NCBI GenBank assembly: GCA_002811645.1
Contig: PDIP01000019.1
Location: 291,289-355,288, forward strand
Direction of reading: 5' to 3'
DNA length: 64,000 nucleotides
Source: Corallochytrium limacisporum
Lineage: Eukaryota > Opisthokonta
Under the pieces are notes generated by a model. It ran no database searches, was not told the DNA's origin, and worked only from the letters and a program-made list of their open reading frames with translations. The position numbers and the translations under genes were made by a program. Positions 1 through 10,711 of this stretch are shown in pieces. Every line of letters starts with the position of its first letter. The first letter of the stretch is position 1.

Positions 1-751
1 CCCCCCCCTCCCCCCCCATCTGTTTAGGTTGATGCTTACACACACGCACTTAGGTGGATCACGATGGGGGTGGGGGTTGTAAGCACTTTGGATACTGAAT
101 CAGTGTGCGGTGGCGGGCCATGCACAGTGTGCCCTTCAAAATCACGAGGCCAAACCATTGGCGGGGAAGATGGTGTGCACCGCGCCTACGCTGTACCAAA
201 TTCTTCTTCGTCGCCACCTCGCCAAATATGGGACTGGAATGTAATACGTTCAGTATTAGACTCGGGAATGCTTCGCAAATGGGAGATGTACAAACTTACA
301 ACACACGAAACCCACGAACGATGCAGAGGGGCCAAGCGCGGGAGCCTGGTTTTTGGGATAGTCAAGTCCCTACCCGAACAGGAGAAATTCTACGGTTGTC
401 AAGAGTTACGCAGGCATCGACGAGAAAAGAAAGAAATAAAGAGAAAAAATTAGATCGTGGACTATGTATGAAAAGCAAGCGACCGGGGGAGGGGGCTGGG
501 AGGAGGGAAAAAAACGGGCGAGGGTTACTCGATCGACCGACCCGCTTGGCAAATAGGAGAAGGTTCGCAGGACAGACCCGCCCCTGCATTCAACAATGGG
601 TGTCGGACCCGGAGCTGGGTTGAGCCTGGACACGACACTGTCGTGGTGATGATGGCATTATACTGGTACACACTGTACCTGAAAATTTTCCCTGTCGGTC
701 AGGTTCCGCAGTAAAAAAGCCAATGTAACATACAACGGTCGAGAACAATTT
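1..751. other. Intergenic, left edge
   Basis: No recognisable gene. It begins with a C-rich homopolymer stretch. Two overlapping forward open frames (129 and 172 codons, 64-453 and 105-623) show no domain, are rich in Arg/Lys/Gly of low-complexity type and overlap each other, so I do not call them. The segment is the 3' flank of the minus-strand kinase gene. Confidence 0.6.
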
Positions 752-1960
752 TCAATGCATACAATATTGCACTTGTTCTGAGAAGGTCTGCTGCTCCGAC
801 ACCAGTGGGGCGAGAAGGTTCGTCTTCATAAGTTCATATGCGCTGGGCCGGGCAGATGCACGCAACTGAAGACATCGAGTACAGTGGTCTAGTAATGGCT
901 GGGGTCGCTGTCGAGCATCCATTGTGAGCGCCGGCAGAGGATGGCCCGCAAGCTTCCGTCGTTTCAGAGAATCGTGCAGCGTCCAAAACAGGTGCCCTTC
1001 CGTACTGTCAACCCCACCGCCTTTGACAGAGACCGTATGGTCTGTGCTGATTCCCTTTCGCACTCTGTGCGGACCATGCGAAGATGAAAGCTCCGGAGCA
1101 GCGACCGCAGTTTCATGGACGGTGGTCTCTAGGTCACCTTCAGGCGCGAGTATCAGCGGGAACTTCTGCTGCGTAATCTCTAGCATCGTGAGTCCGTAGG
1201 CCCAGACATCAGCAGGTTTTCCATACGCCGCACATGCGTCAAGCTTCTCCGGTGCGTTGTACGCTAGTGTTCCTACAATATCCATGGTCTCCATTGCTTC
1301 CCCAGCTGAAAATGGTTTGGAACAGCCAAGATCACTAACCCTGACCCCTAAAACAGGGTGCCAGAGAATGTTCCCTGGAGTAATATCGCGGTGCAGAACG
1401 TGTGCTACATCATGCATGTACACCAGTGCTTCGAGGACATCCAGGGCAATCTTCGCAATCACGCCGTCACCAATCTCCCTATGGTTCTGCTGTGCATGGT
1501 CGAGCATGTCTCGAACACTGCCATGCATGCAATCCATCACCATATTTAATCCTCCTTCCGCCAGAAAAAGGCCATGACAATGAACTATGTGGTCAGTGCC
1601 TTTGATCCGCGAGAGGCTGTGGATGGCATTGGTGATGGTCTGGGTTTCCTCGGGGTCTCCCGTTAGTGGTACACTCTTGCATGCATATGTCTGCTGAGAA
1701 CCATCCACACCAGGTACATAAACAATGCGCACAGTCCCAAATGTGCCCTGGCCGATCATTCTATCGAACCGGATTCGATCGAACGTCAGATCTGCTGTCA
1801 AAGCGGGCGTCCAGCGCTCTTGTTTGCCAGCAATGTACGTTTGGTTACCGCGAACCTCTATGTCATGCATACGAAGTATTCCATCGTTGCTGATCTCGAA
1901 ACTGTCGCCTGAACTTCCGGGAATGGCCAGTGATGGTGGCCGGGGTTTTTTGCGGTGCAT
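752..1960 (-). CDS. MEK/STE7-like protein kinase, atypical catalytic loop
   Basis: A 402-residue protein with one protein kinase domain from about residue 66 to 385. Visible motifs are the glycine loop GQGTFGTV (70-77), the ATP-binding lysine K95 in YACKSV, HRD at 190-192, N197, DLG at 210-212, APE at 236-238 and DVWAYG at 251-256. The run VIAKIALDVLEALVYMHD before HRD resembles MAP kinase kinases (STE7 family), so a role in a MAPK-type cascade is inferred. Oddities: the catalytic loop reads HRDITPGN, with Thr194 where Ser/Thr kinases have lysine, and DFG is DLG. An insert of about 70 polar residues (275-345) splits the C-lobe. The proton-acceptor Asp192 and Asn197 remain, so activity is possible but uncertain. 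The start is the first ATG; an in-frame stop lies at 1967-1969. Membership in the kinase superfamily is certain, the subfamily less so. Confidence 0.88.
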   Translation of the reverse strand: MHRKKPRPPSLAIPGSSGDSFEISNDGILRMHDIEVRGNQTYIAGKQERWTPALTADLTFDRIRFDRMIGQGTFGTVRIVYVPGVDGSQQTYACKSVPLTGDPEETQTITNAIHSLSRIKGTDHIVHCHGLFLAEGGLNMVMDCMHGSVRDMLDHAQQNHREIGDGVIAKIALDVLEALVYMHDVAHVLHRDITPGNILWHPVLGVRVSDLGCSKPFSAGEAMETMDIVGTLAYNAPEKLDACAAYGKPADVWAYGLTMLEITQQKFPLILAPEGDLETTVHETAVAAPELSSSHGPHRVRKGISTDHTVSVKGGGVDSTEGHLFWTLHDSLKRRKLAGHPLPALTMDARQRPQPLLDHCTRCLQLRASARPSAYELMKTNLLAPLVSEQQTFSEQVQYCMH

Positions 1961-3549
1961 TGTCCGCTAGCTAGTGGCCGACGGTGATGCTGACGTTACT
2001 CACATACTCTGTGCCGGGGGCCTGCAACCCCAAGCAAAGGCGTCGTATCGAACCCTGTACGTTATCACTTTCTAAGCACACTGGGATGAGTAAGGAGTAA
2101 AGCAATTCACTTGTATACCTTGAGTCAACAGAAACATCCAAGGTTGGCCACGGCTCACCTACCGCCAAACCTGTTACACCGGCCTCCACCTCGCAAGTGC
2201 GAAGGAGATGGAGCCCGCCCAAGGGGAGGCACAGTTAACTGAAAGCCCTTCTTGTCATTATATGGATTAAAACCCAGGAAAATCTTTGCCTTGCCGTCAG
2301 CCTTTGGGACACCCACTACTGCTGGTGAAAGATCTGTGTCATGAAATCATCCGTCCCCTCCGGGAGTCCTATTGTTTCCCTTCGTTCTCTCACTCTCTCT
2401 GCAAAGACCTCCCGCCCCGGGTTTTTGGTGCACCGCCCTCACGGAGTGCCCTCTCTTACGGTACTAAGAGTACCGCAATTCCGGGGCCATGTTTTCATCG
2501 CCAAAGTTCTCTGAGTTTGGCGCGAAGCGGTTGAATTGTAGCCTTGGGTGTCTCGGGATGAGCGAAGGCAGGTACGAAGCCTCAGGGGTGCTTTTTCATA
2601 GTGAATGTACTGAAGTTCTGCTCCCGTCTCTTGGCAACTGCCACCCCTCGCAGGGGGCACGTGTAAACAGAAGACCGGAGTGTAGGAATTCTGGTGCTCT
2701 CCTCTGCTGCCGAAGACTGCTAAAGCCGGTCGGTACCATAGTAAAACTATGGCAAATTGCAAATTCTGTTAATGAAAAAGAAAAGGCAGACAGAGGTGGC
2801 ACGATAACGGACCGCAGGGACCGCGAGAGAGTTGGCGTCGGAAAGAAAAAAGCCAAGGAAAAAGGAAAAAGAGAAGAAAAAAAACCGTACACACATTGAA
2901 ATGAAAGGAAGAAACCCAAAAACCTCGAAAGTTTGAAGAAAGAAGGGGGAAGGAGGCCCGGAAGGTGAGACCCGCAGAGAGTCAGGGGTGCTTCTCCCCC
3001 CCCTTAGGGGAGATGCTGGGGTGTGTAATGCCAAATTCGACGGCAGTCGAATTTTGTTTCACGATTATCGGTACAAAAACAATGAGCAGTTTCACGTCCG
3101 AAACAGAGTGCGAGTCAAAAAAGTTAGAGCATAACAGACCAAGGCAAACCCATTGTTTGGGTCCCCGTGTCAATTTCAAGGGCCAATGATTCAATGGACA
3201 CGTCCGATGGTTTGAAAAAGATGTGACATCAGTACAAATTATATTGCATCTATCGTCTGTGAATCGCATGAGTTGTCTTGGCCGGTTGGCCATTTTACTC
3301 TTTGCCCCGCTACGTTGTAACCCGTCAGGACGCGGGGTGGCAGTCTGCCGCAGTCTGGTCCTCTGGCTTGGGGAGGAGAGAGAGAGCAAGAAAGCCTTCC
3401 TTCCGGCACCGTACGTTCACTACCACTGAGCGCGAAAAGAGACTGTAGGGGAGGATAGGATATTTCGCGCTACCGGGGCCGAGCGGTGGCCCTGGTGGGG
3501 GGGGGAGGGTGGTGTTAGGAGACGAGGGACGGGCAGGGAAGCTGGGCCC

Positions 3550-3591
<42 letters not shown>

Positions 3592-4082
3592 TGGTTTGCT
3601 CTGCGCGGGTTGGAGACCGCAGTGGCTGTTTTCTGGGCACTCCGCTGCGTGCGAGTGTCATCATCGCGGCTCCCCACTCACAGAAACGGACGTGGTCGGA
3701 GGATGCTTCTTTTTGGACGAGTATTCTTAAAGTGGAGCTCGTACATGACGCGGCATAACACTCTCGAGGAATGGTGACTCAACTGTTCGCAATTTATATG
3801 ACTGCATTTACGGAACACCCACGGACTGAAAGGCGTGGGCTTTCCGTTAGATCACACAAGCTATGAGAGACCTAAAACAAGCCCTGCAGTATAGTCACAC
3901 CATGCTAGTCGTGATATCAAAGAGATCATTCACGTAATTTACTGACCCAATTTCCAGGCCTTCTCCACGGAAGCAGATTCAATTCTTGCTGTTCGCTATA
4001 ATCGTCGAGAAGTCGGCTACAGAGTTAAGTGGATCAGTTTTAGTGTACATTGGGAAGGTTCATTGAAACATCGAACCAGGAC
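1961..4082. other. Divergent intergenic region between kinase and forkhead genes
   Basis: Two kilobases without a recognisable gene. It holds purine-rich tracts at about 2770-2960 and the TG microsatellite at 3553-3588. Presumably it contains both promoters; I see no clear TATA element for either gene. Confidence 0.6.
3553..3588. repeat. (TG)18 microsatellite
   Basis: Perfect dinucleotide repeat of 18 TG units, read directly, about 500 bp upstream of the forkhead start. It causes cysteine/valine-rich spurious frames on the plus strand and Thr/His-rich ones on the minus strand. Confidence 0.97.
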
Positions 4083-5885
4083 ATGCCCAGCGCCAGCAAC
4101 AGTCCCAACAACGGTATGATGGACACTGTCACCACTCCGGCCTCCAGCCACTCGTCGTCAACCGGCAAGAGCACTCAGATGTCCTTGGACTCCAGTCTGA
4201 CAGCCATGGACTGGCTGCCCAAGCTCAACGTCAAGCGAGTCAAGGCAGGAAAGGCTACTGGTCCGAATGTACCGCCGCCAGTGGCTCCAAAGCCTCCACC
4301 GACGTACTCACGGCCCATCGGGCCTCGTCTGCCGACCTCCAGGCCGAAGAAGGAGAAGCGGGAGCCTAAAGAAAAGCCAAAAAAGGTGCCCAAGGTCAAA
4401 CCTCTGGTCGTGCGAGAGGATGGAAAGCCTCCATACAGCTATTCTGAGATGATTAAAGAGGCCCTGGCAACCAGTCCCCAGGGCATTCTCACTCTGAACG
4501 ACATCTACGAATGGATCCAGTGCAAGTATCAGTATTACCGGGATGTAAACAGCAACGGCTGGAAGAACAGTGTGCGTCACAATCTCAGTTTGAACACAGC
4601 CTTCGTAAAGGTTCCTCGTCCGGAAGGAGACAAAGGTAAGGGTTCCTACTGGTGTTTACAGGGTTCAGATGTTGCCATCAATGGGGCACCGTCCCACATT
4701 ATCAGCCCCAGGGTCAGCGTCGGAGAGCAGAACACAGCTTTACCCAATCTGCGGAAGTTCGGCACCGATACGGACGAACAGTTTGCCTGCAATCTGCAAC
4801 AGGTCATGGATGCTGGATTGCTGACCGGTACCACCACGGCTTCTTCTCGACAGAGCAGTGGTGGCTACAGCAACATCCCATATCGCATGCCCACGAGCCA
4901 GCCCGGCTCGGGCTCCAGCACGCGGCACAACAGCACAGACCTGGATGCGTTGGCAAAGTTCGTGGCCAGTGGTGCGGCCGACCGTATGGATATATCTATC
5001 AACGGCCCGTCGAGCCGCAAGACAAGCACAGGAAGCCGTGTGGCACGGGAAATGATCATGGCCACCGACACTGATGTAGGTATAAGCGCGGGTGCGGGTT
5101 TGTTGAGCGAGAGTATGATGCGTCTGGCCGATGTCAGTCAGGAAGAAATGCGTCGGCACGGCATGGGCATGGAGGATGTGTCTAAGTCACCAGCAAGGGA
5201 CAGTGGGAAACAATTCAATCAGGCCATTCTCAACTCAGCCCTGGACAGAGATATAATCACTGCTGACGACCTGAGTAACAGCCTGACTCAGATGTATCTG
5301 AGCATAATGGACCCAACCGGCCCTGCCGATGAACTGAGGACGAAGCAGCAAACGCGTGATCTGGGCTGCTCGCCCGCAAGGCGCCAGCCTGCTTCTTCCG
5401 CCCGTCACTCGCAGAGCAGGAAGACTTCCAATCTGGGACTGTCTGCTTTCGGACTAAGTGATGTTCTGCGGCATGTCATTGTCGAGGAAGATGGCGCTGA
5501 ACTCACCGACCAGGCCGGTAACAAGGACTCGGAGAAGGAGAACCGCCCGGGCATCCTGAGTGTACCCCCTGGTGGTGATAATCCGTCCGCCAGTGCTATT
5601 ATGCGTACTGTCTTCGGCTCCGCTGGCGTTGATAGATCTGGACGCAACTCCCTGATCAGCAGCGAACATCTGACTGCCAGTGACTTTGAAGACGACGACG
5701 ATGAACAGCCAAAGCCAAAATCAAGCAACACAGGCACGGGTGCTAAGGACAAAGCCAGCAAGCCAAGGCCCAGAGTTCTGCCCCAGACGCTGGAGGCACA
5801 TGCTGCTGGGTCCGAAGAGGCTGTCCAGAGGTCCCTCTCCGCGGAGAATGAGGAGGAAGAATTTGACTGGAGCACCATAATGTAG
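4083..5885 (+). CDS. Forkhead-family transcription factor
   Basis: A 600-residue protein with one forkhead DNA-binding domain at residues 115-190 (nt about 4425-4652). It starts KPPYSYSEMI and contains the recognition-helix core NSVRHNLSLN followed by GSYW, the family signature. A basic proline/lysine-rich stretch (about 65-110) precedes it and may act as a nuclear localisation signal. The rest is low-complexity Ser/Thr-rich sequence with an acidic run near 535 and an acidic C-terminus ending EEEEFDWSTIM, a possible activation region. A KEN tripeptide in DSEKENRPG (nt 5535-5543) could be an APC/C degron, as in cell-cycle forkheads; that is inference. The open frame begins earlier at a TTG (4050); the first ATG is 4083. 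It is intronless and convergent with the downstream gene. Confidence 0.93.
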   Translation: MPSASNSPNNGMMDTVTTPASSHSSSTGKSTQMSLDSSLTAMDWLPKLNVKRVKAGKATGPNVPPPVAPKPPPTYSRPIGPRLPTSRPKKEKREPKEKPKKVPKVKPLVVREDGKPPYSYSEMIKEALATSPQGILTLNDIYEWIQCKYQYYRDVNSNGWKNSVRHNLSLNTAFVKVPRPEGDKGKGSYWCLQGSDVAINGAPSHIISPRVSVGEQNTALPNLRKFGTDTDEQFACNLQQVMDAGLLTGTTTASSRQSSGGYSNIPYRMPTSQPGSGSSTRHNSTDLDALAKFVASGAADRMDISINGPSSRKTSTGSRVAREMIMATDTDVGISAGAGLLSESMMRLADVSQEEMRRHGMGMEDVSKSPARDSGKQFNQAILNSALDRDIITADDLSNSLTQMYLSIMDPTGPADELRTKQQTRDLGCSPARRQPASSARHSQSRKTSNLGLSAFGLSDVLRHVIVEEDGAELTDQAGNKDSEKENRPGILSVPPGGDNPSASAIMRTVFGSAGVDRSGRNSLISSEHLTASDFEDDDDEQPKPKSSNTGTGAKDKASKPRPRVLPQTLEAHAAGSEEAVQRSLSAENEEEEFDWSTIM

Positions 5886-6184
5886 CTATCATTATGTGAT
5901 CGGCTTTGGTCTGCGTACCGTGGGCCATGCCCCAGTCATTTGTTTCTCCGTTCGCATCATCATAACTTTTCCCATTGCATCGTCAATCAACCTTGTACCA
6001 TTTATGTTTAGTATACTATATACACATTCTCATCATCAACATCATCATCACATATCAAAGCATTCACATTGTGGGTTGTATACTTTTTTTTTTGTATTGT
6101 TTTCTTTTTGTCGAGGTTTGTGTTGTCACCGTCCGCTTGACTATGTTACATTCCCTTCTTGTTCGTGTAAGTTGCGATTAATGC

Positions 6185-8557
6185 TTAGGCGGATGGTGCC
6201 GGCTGAGGCACAGACTTGCTGTCCCCATCGTGGCCAGAGCGGCCACGACGGGTCCCGCGGTTACCACGTAGGGCGATGCGACCACCGCGGACGTTGCTAC
6301 CGCGTCCGCCACGTCCGCCGTGTCCACCTTCGAGTGGCTTGAAGGGCTCAACGGTAACGTAGCGGTCTCCCATCTGGCGCTGGCTCAGCTGACAGGCCTT
6401 CCTGGCGTCTTCCTGGGTTGCGACAGTGATGGTGGCCATACCCTTGGCCTGCTTGTTCTGGTCGCGGTGGATGAAAATGTCACGAATGGCAATACCCTGC
6501 AGAAAACGGGACAAAGAAGACTCGGTGACATTGTCGGGCAGGCCCTTCATGAACACCTTAGGCTTGCTTGACAACTCGTCCCGGGAGCTTTCCGGCCGAT
6601 TTGCGCCAATAATCCTTTCCGTGTGGCAGCGAATATTCACCAACTTGCCGTTCTGTACCATCATCAAAGAACCGTTGCGTGCATCGCTCGCAGTAAGTTG
6701 CAGTGTTGCACGGTAGGCGCGATGATGAATCACTTCCATCTCGAGCAGATTCCGTGCGTTCTTAATTAGGGCAATCTCCTTTGGACTGCATACAGCCTCA
6801 TACTCTCTTTCCACCTGAGTAAAGATTGCATACAATTCGGCCTTGGCGTCATTAACAGCCATGGCGATCGGTTCTTTCATGGTCGAATCGTCAAAGACAC
6901 TGGGTACCTTGGAGGATCGCAGGGCTGGGGAGACTGAGTAGTCCGCCTTCAGCGCATGGCATATCTGATAGGCAATTGGGTTCTCCGCCGGTGTGATGTT
7001 GCTCACAAACACCCGCGTCTCGCGTGCAATGTTGAGCGACTTCAAAGCCACATTGTTGAGTTCACCCAGTTGCCACATGGTAACCCAGAGCTGACCACCG
7101 TGGCCAGCGACGTCACTACTGTCCGAGTCCAGACCCATATCAAACAATGAGGTCATCACATAACCACCTCCCATGCCGAACACCCGGATAGTATTGTTGA
7201 TAAGGAAGCTCTTGCTCTCATTGATGACGTGCAGATTCCTGACCCGGGCATCCTCCTCCACAAAGCGACGCACTACCCGGACGTCTTCTTCTGCTCCGTA
7301 GATGGCATAGACAGGTACTCTGAACCAATGCTCTCCGGTCATAAAGCTCGGGAGATCACTCAGTCCACGCTTGTCCATGACCTCCCTCAGCTTGTTGTCA
7401 TCGTAGCTCAACAGAGTCTGCTTCACCTTCATGTTCGAGTTCTGCAGGTATGTGCGGAGGTCTTCGATGGGCAGCGTCCGCGCACTCTCCCGATCGTAGA
7501 ATCCAAAGTTACCACAGCAGACCACGGCGTTGGCCCCGTGTTCGTCCACTGCGTCGTTGATCGACCGCAGCTGACCCTGCAGGTTTGACAGAAACAGCAC
7601 CCGGAAACCATTGAAATCGCGGACTCTGGCCGCTGACTTGCCACCACGCTCACCACGCTCACCACGCTCTTCCTTGGTCTCTGTTGCCTTCCCTCCCTCT
7701 GCTACAACAGCCTTGGCGTCCTCGTCGGTCTTCGCCTTTTTCTCTGCCGCCTTGGCCGCCTTCTTGGCGTCCTTCTCCGCCTTCTCCTTCTCACGACGTT
7801 CCTTCTTCTTGGCTTCCTTTTCCTTCTTTACCTGCTCACGTTTCTTCCTACGCTCTTCACGAGCCTTCTCACGTTCTGCTTTCTCTTCAGGGGTCAGCTG
7901 CTTCTTCTCTTTGCCGTCCTTGCCTTCACCGTCGGCGTCATCTGCGTCCCCATCCTTTTCATCGCCGTCGTCTTCAGCACCGTCGGCTTCCTCCTTGTCT
8001 TCTGTGACGTCTTCGGGTGCCCCTGCTCCTGTGGGAGTTGCTTCTGTCGTCTCCTCCGCCGCCCACTCCAAGCGTTCTTCTGCATCAGTGGGTTCTTCTC
8101 CCTCTGCCTTTGCTTGCGCTGCACTTTTCTCAGCAGGCGCTGTTGTCTCCTCAGGTTCTGCTGTATCTACCTCTGTTGGCGCTTTCGCTGCCTCCACAGG
8201 GGCTTCTGTTGCTGCCTCTGTCGGTGCTTCCACCGCTTCAACAAGCTTAGCCTCCTCCTGGACGGACTCTGTCACCTCTTCCGCCCCAGTAGATTCCTCC
8301 ACCGATTTAGCGGGTTCTGCTTCTGCCTGTTTGGCCTCAGCGTGTGTCGATTCCTCTACCTTAGGCTCAGGAACAATTGTCGACTCGGCGGGCTTGTCCT
8401 CTACGGCAGGATCTTTCACCTCTGACTGCTCTGCAGCCTTGCTTTCCTCCGTCGCGGAAGGCTCTGCTGCCGAAGGTGCACTATCCGACGACGTAGGCTT
8501 CTGCTCCTTGCTATCCTTGGCATCCTTGCCACCCAACCCGAGGAATGATTTGAGCAT
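6185..8557 (-). CDS. DUF2433-type degenerate metallophosphoesterase with RRM and RGG tail
   Basis: A 790-residue protein in four parts. Residues 1-215 are acidic and Ala/Glu/Thr-rich. Residues 220-282 are a highly charged Lys/Glu/Arg helix, possibly a single alpha-helix. Residues about 315-560 match the DUF2433 calcineurin-like phosphoesterase proteins known from fungi (GFYD, GxxEDVRVV, the LGEL region and LKADYSVSPAL). Residues about 667-738 form an RNA recognition motif (VFMKGLP and KGMATITV as RNP2/RNP1-like strands). The tail 744-773 is Gly/Arg-rich with RGG-like repeats. The expected metal ligands are altered: SNLQ at 324-327 instead of an SDxxG/DxH motif, GNFGFYD at 349-355 instead of GD, GAEED instead of GNHE, and SNITP at 519-523 instead of a TH motif. 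It is therefore probably catalytically dead and RNA-binding. The start is a good ATG at 8557. Confidence 0.85.
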   Translation of the reverse strand: MLKSFLGLGGKDAKDSKEQKPTSSDSAPSAAEPSATEESKAAEQSEVKDPAVEDKPAESTIVPEPKVEESTHAEAKQAEAEPAKSVEESTGAEEVTESVQEEAKLVEAVEAPTEAATEAPVEAAKAPTEVDTAEPEETTAPAEKSAAQAKAEGEEPTDAEERLEWAAEETTEATPTGAGAPEDVTEDKEEADGAEDDGDEKDGDADDADGEGKDGKEKKQLTPEEKAEREKAREERRKKREQVKKEKEAKKKERREKEKAEKDAKKAAKAAEKKAKTDEDAKAVVAEGGKATETKEERGERGERGGKSAARVRDFNGFRVLFLSNLQGQLRSINDAVDEHGANAVVCCGNFGFYDRESARTLPIEDLRTYLQNSNMKVKQTLLSYDDNKLREVMDKRGLSDLPSFMTGEHWFRVPVYAIYGAEEDVRVVRRFVEEDARVRNLHVINESKSFLINNTIRVFGMGGGYVMTSLFDMGLDSDSSDVAGHGGQLWVTMWQLGELNNVALKSLNIARETRVFVSNITPAENPIAYQICHALKADYSVSPALRSSKVPSVFDDSTMKEPIAMAVNDAKAELYAIFTQVEREYEAVCSPKEIALIKNARNLLEMEVIHHRAYRATLQLTASDARNGSLMMVQNGKLVNIRCHTERIIGANRPESSRDELSSKPKVFMKGLPDNVTESSLSRFLQGIAIRDIFIHRDQNKQAKGMATITVATQEDARKACQLSQRQMGDRYVTVEPFKPLEGGHGGRGGRGSNVRGGRIALRGNRGTRRGRSGHDGDSKSVPQPAPSA

Positions 8558-10711
8558 CTTTTTTCGAAAGATTCAAATTTATCACTCAGGTAATGTAGTT
8601 CACTATTGGTTTAACTGTGGTGATCTTAAGGTTGATCATGCCAATGACAAGGCCCTCTCGTTTTGATCTAGCTTGCACTTCGACGTCGTCTCTCACAGAG
8701 AAGGACTTCGAAGCACAAGCAATGAAGACGTTGTAAGAATGGTACAATCCATTTCATCCTATGCATCCCAATGTCCACCCCGCACACACAAGAGCACACG
8801 GACTACCATCTCTCTTCGGTGTGTGTATGGTTTGGGCCTTCTCCTTGGAATTCCACCCCACAGCAGCGAGGCCCAGGCAAACTGAACCGTAATTCGCGCA
8901 ATAACCTTAAAACTTGAAATTGAACCAACGCATCAGTATACTGAAACAATCGCCATCAATTCACTGAGAAGCGCACCTCTTGGCAACAACAATCAAAATC
9001 TCTCCTTTGCACCGGTCACATGCTGGGCAAGCCAGAGTTGCGTTCAGCTCCCGCCTCCCGCCCCGGTGCACTTCCACCTGGCCGGCCCCACACACCCCGC
9101 TGCCTGCTGCCTGCCCTGGCCCCCTGCCTCCCAGAGTCAAAGCGCGCGCAGCCTCCCCCCGCCGCCTCCTTCTCCTTCCCCGTCGGTTCCCCCCGCACCC
9201 CACCCCCCCTTCCTCTCCCCTCCTTCTCCCCTCTAAACTCCAGCGGCGGTGACGGGCCTCTTTCGTCTCCGCCTGCGCGCGCGACTGCGGGGCGGAGGCC
9301 CGAACAAAGGCACACAGTCAAAAAAAAAAAAAGAAAAAAAGGGAGAAAAAGGTAAAGAAGTAAAAAGGCAAAATAAGGAAATGGCAAAACAATATACGGA
9401 CGATCTATCTGTTCCTTGATTCAATATGTATTCTAGAAATACGCCCCCCCCCTGCGGGGCCAAGCTTCTCCACCCCCCCCTCTCTGGCAGCTGCGCTTGC
9501 GGGGCGGGTCCCGCGGCGTAAACCTTCCCGCCGCCCGCTCCCTTTGAGGCTGGCTTGGGTAGCGGGCACTTGGGGTTCTCCAGCGGAAAAGGGGGAAACC
9601 CGTGATTTTGCCGGTAGACGAAAAGAAAAAAAAATGAAGAGAGAGAGAAAGAAGAGAAATTTATCACCTAACCCCCCCTCCCTCCCTTCCGTTTCTTTCC
9701 CTTTTCCACGGTGAATTCACTCTTCTTAAAGGTTTTTTTTTTTGTTTTCTTCCATTCCTCCCCTGTTTTTTTTGGTGTTTTTTTTTCGCCCTTTTCTTGG
9801 TTCAATCATCGTCTCTCTCGCTCTCCCTTGTCTCTTCTCTCTTCTCTCTGTGTGTGTGTGTGCGGTGGTTCACCAGTTCAAACGGTGCCTCTGCGGTCTT
9901 GGCGAAGCGGGGCGAAGCAAGGAAGGAAGCAAGAGAAGAAGTAAAACCCGAGACCGGGCGACGGAGAGGAGGAGCCGAGAACGGTAATCACATGCTTAGG
10001 AATAATCGTTAGTACATTTACCATATGATCAACACCCGGTCATGGGCGGGGGGAAGCGGTGGTGATGTGAGGTACGCTTGAATTTCTTGGTGTCCCGTAC
10101 GTGGCAGGGGTCAAAAACCCGAAGAATGCGGCGTGCCACGTCAAAGGCCCGCCAGCGCCCAGCGCCCCAGCGCTGGCTGTCGTCGGGCGAAAGCCAAGGC
10201 CGCCGCCCCCCCGGGGGGGGGGGGCCGGTGTCCGTGGATCTGTCAGGCACGCTTGCCTCCTCCTTTGACCTCACCCACTTTCATCTTAGCGTATATTTAA
10301 TACTTAATATACGTAATATTTCGTGCTCTTTTGGCAGCAATCGCCCAGTCACTGACGGGGGAATGACCTCCCGCAGAGCACCCTTGTGCGCAGAGACAGC
10401 GGGCGAAACCGACCGGACGGTCCCGACACGCCGATCGGCGCCGCGGGCCGCTACCCTTCCGTTCGTCTCTTGCTGCGACGCTCCGACGGCGGTGGCAATG
10501 CACCGCCCCATCCATCTTAGCACTGCCTCATCGACGACTACAAAAGGTATAGAGGGGCAAACAACGTTGTAGCGTCATTGGATGAAGATCTTCATGAAAA
10601 GTAGATGGCGGGTCCTTTGAAACGACGGAATGTGATTGCAACGGCTTACCTGTGAGTTTTGGTCAGGGGAAAGTGACAGTTAGGAAAATGCCATATTAAA
10701 AAGCTGTAGCA
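8558..10711. other. Divergent intergenic region, low complexity
   Basis: Over 2 kb without a recognisable gene. It contains a C-rich block (9040-9240), A-runs near 9321-9332 and 9630, a polypyrimidine/T-rich block (9670-9850) ending in a short TG run, and a C-run joined to a G-run near 10206-10224. The open frames here are low-complexity by-products. Confidence 0.6.
10204..10224. repeat. C-run/G-run junction
   Basis: About seven C followed by about twelve G, directly adjacent and therefore self-complementary, with potential for a hairpin or G-quadruplex. Such tracts are also prone to assembly error, so the run lengths are uncertain. Confidence 0.7.

Noticed and set aside
105-623. 172-codon forward frame at the left edge
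   Set aside because: Basic low-complexity composition, overlapped by another frame, no domain.
7611-8666. 351-codon plus-strand frame opposite the DUF2433 gene
   Set aside because: Ser/Ala-rich mirror of the acidic and Lys-rich coding region on the minus strand.
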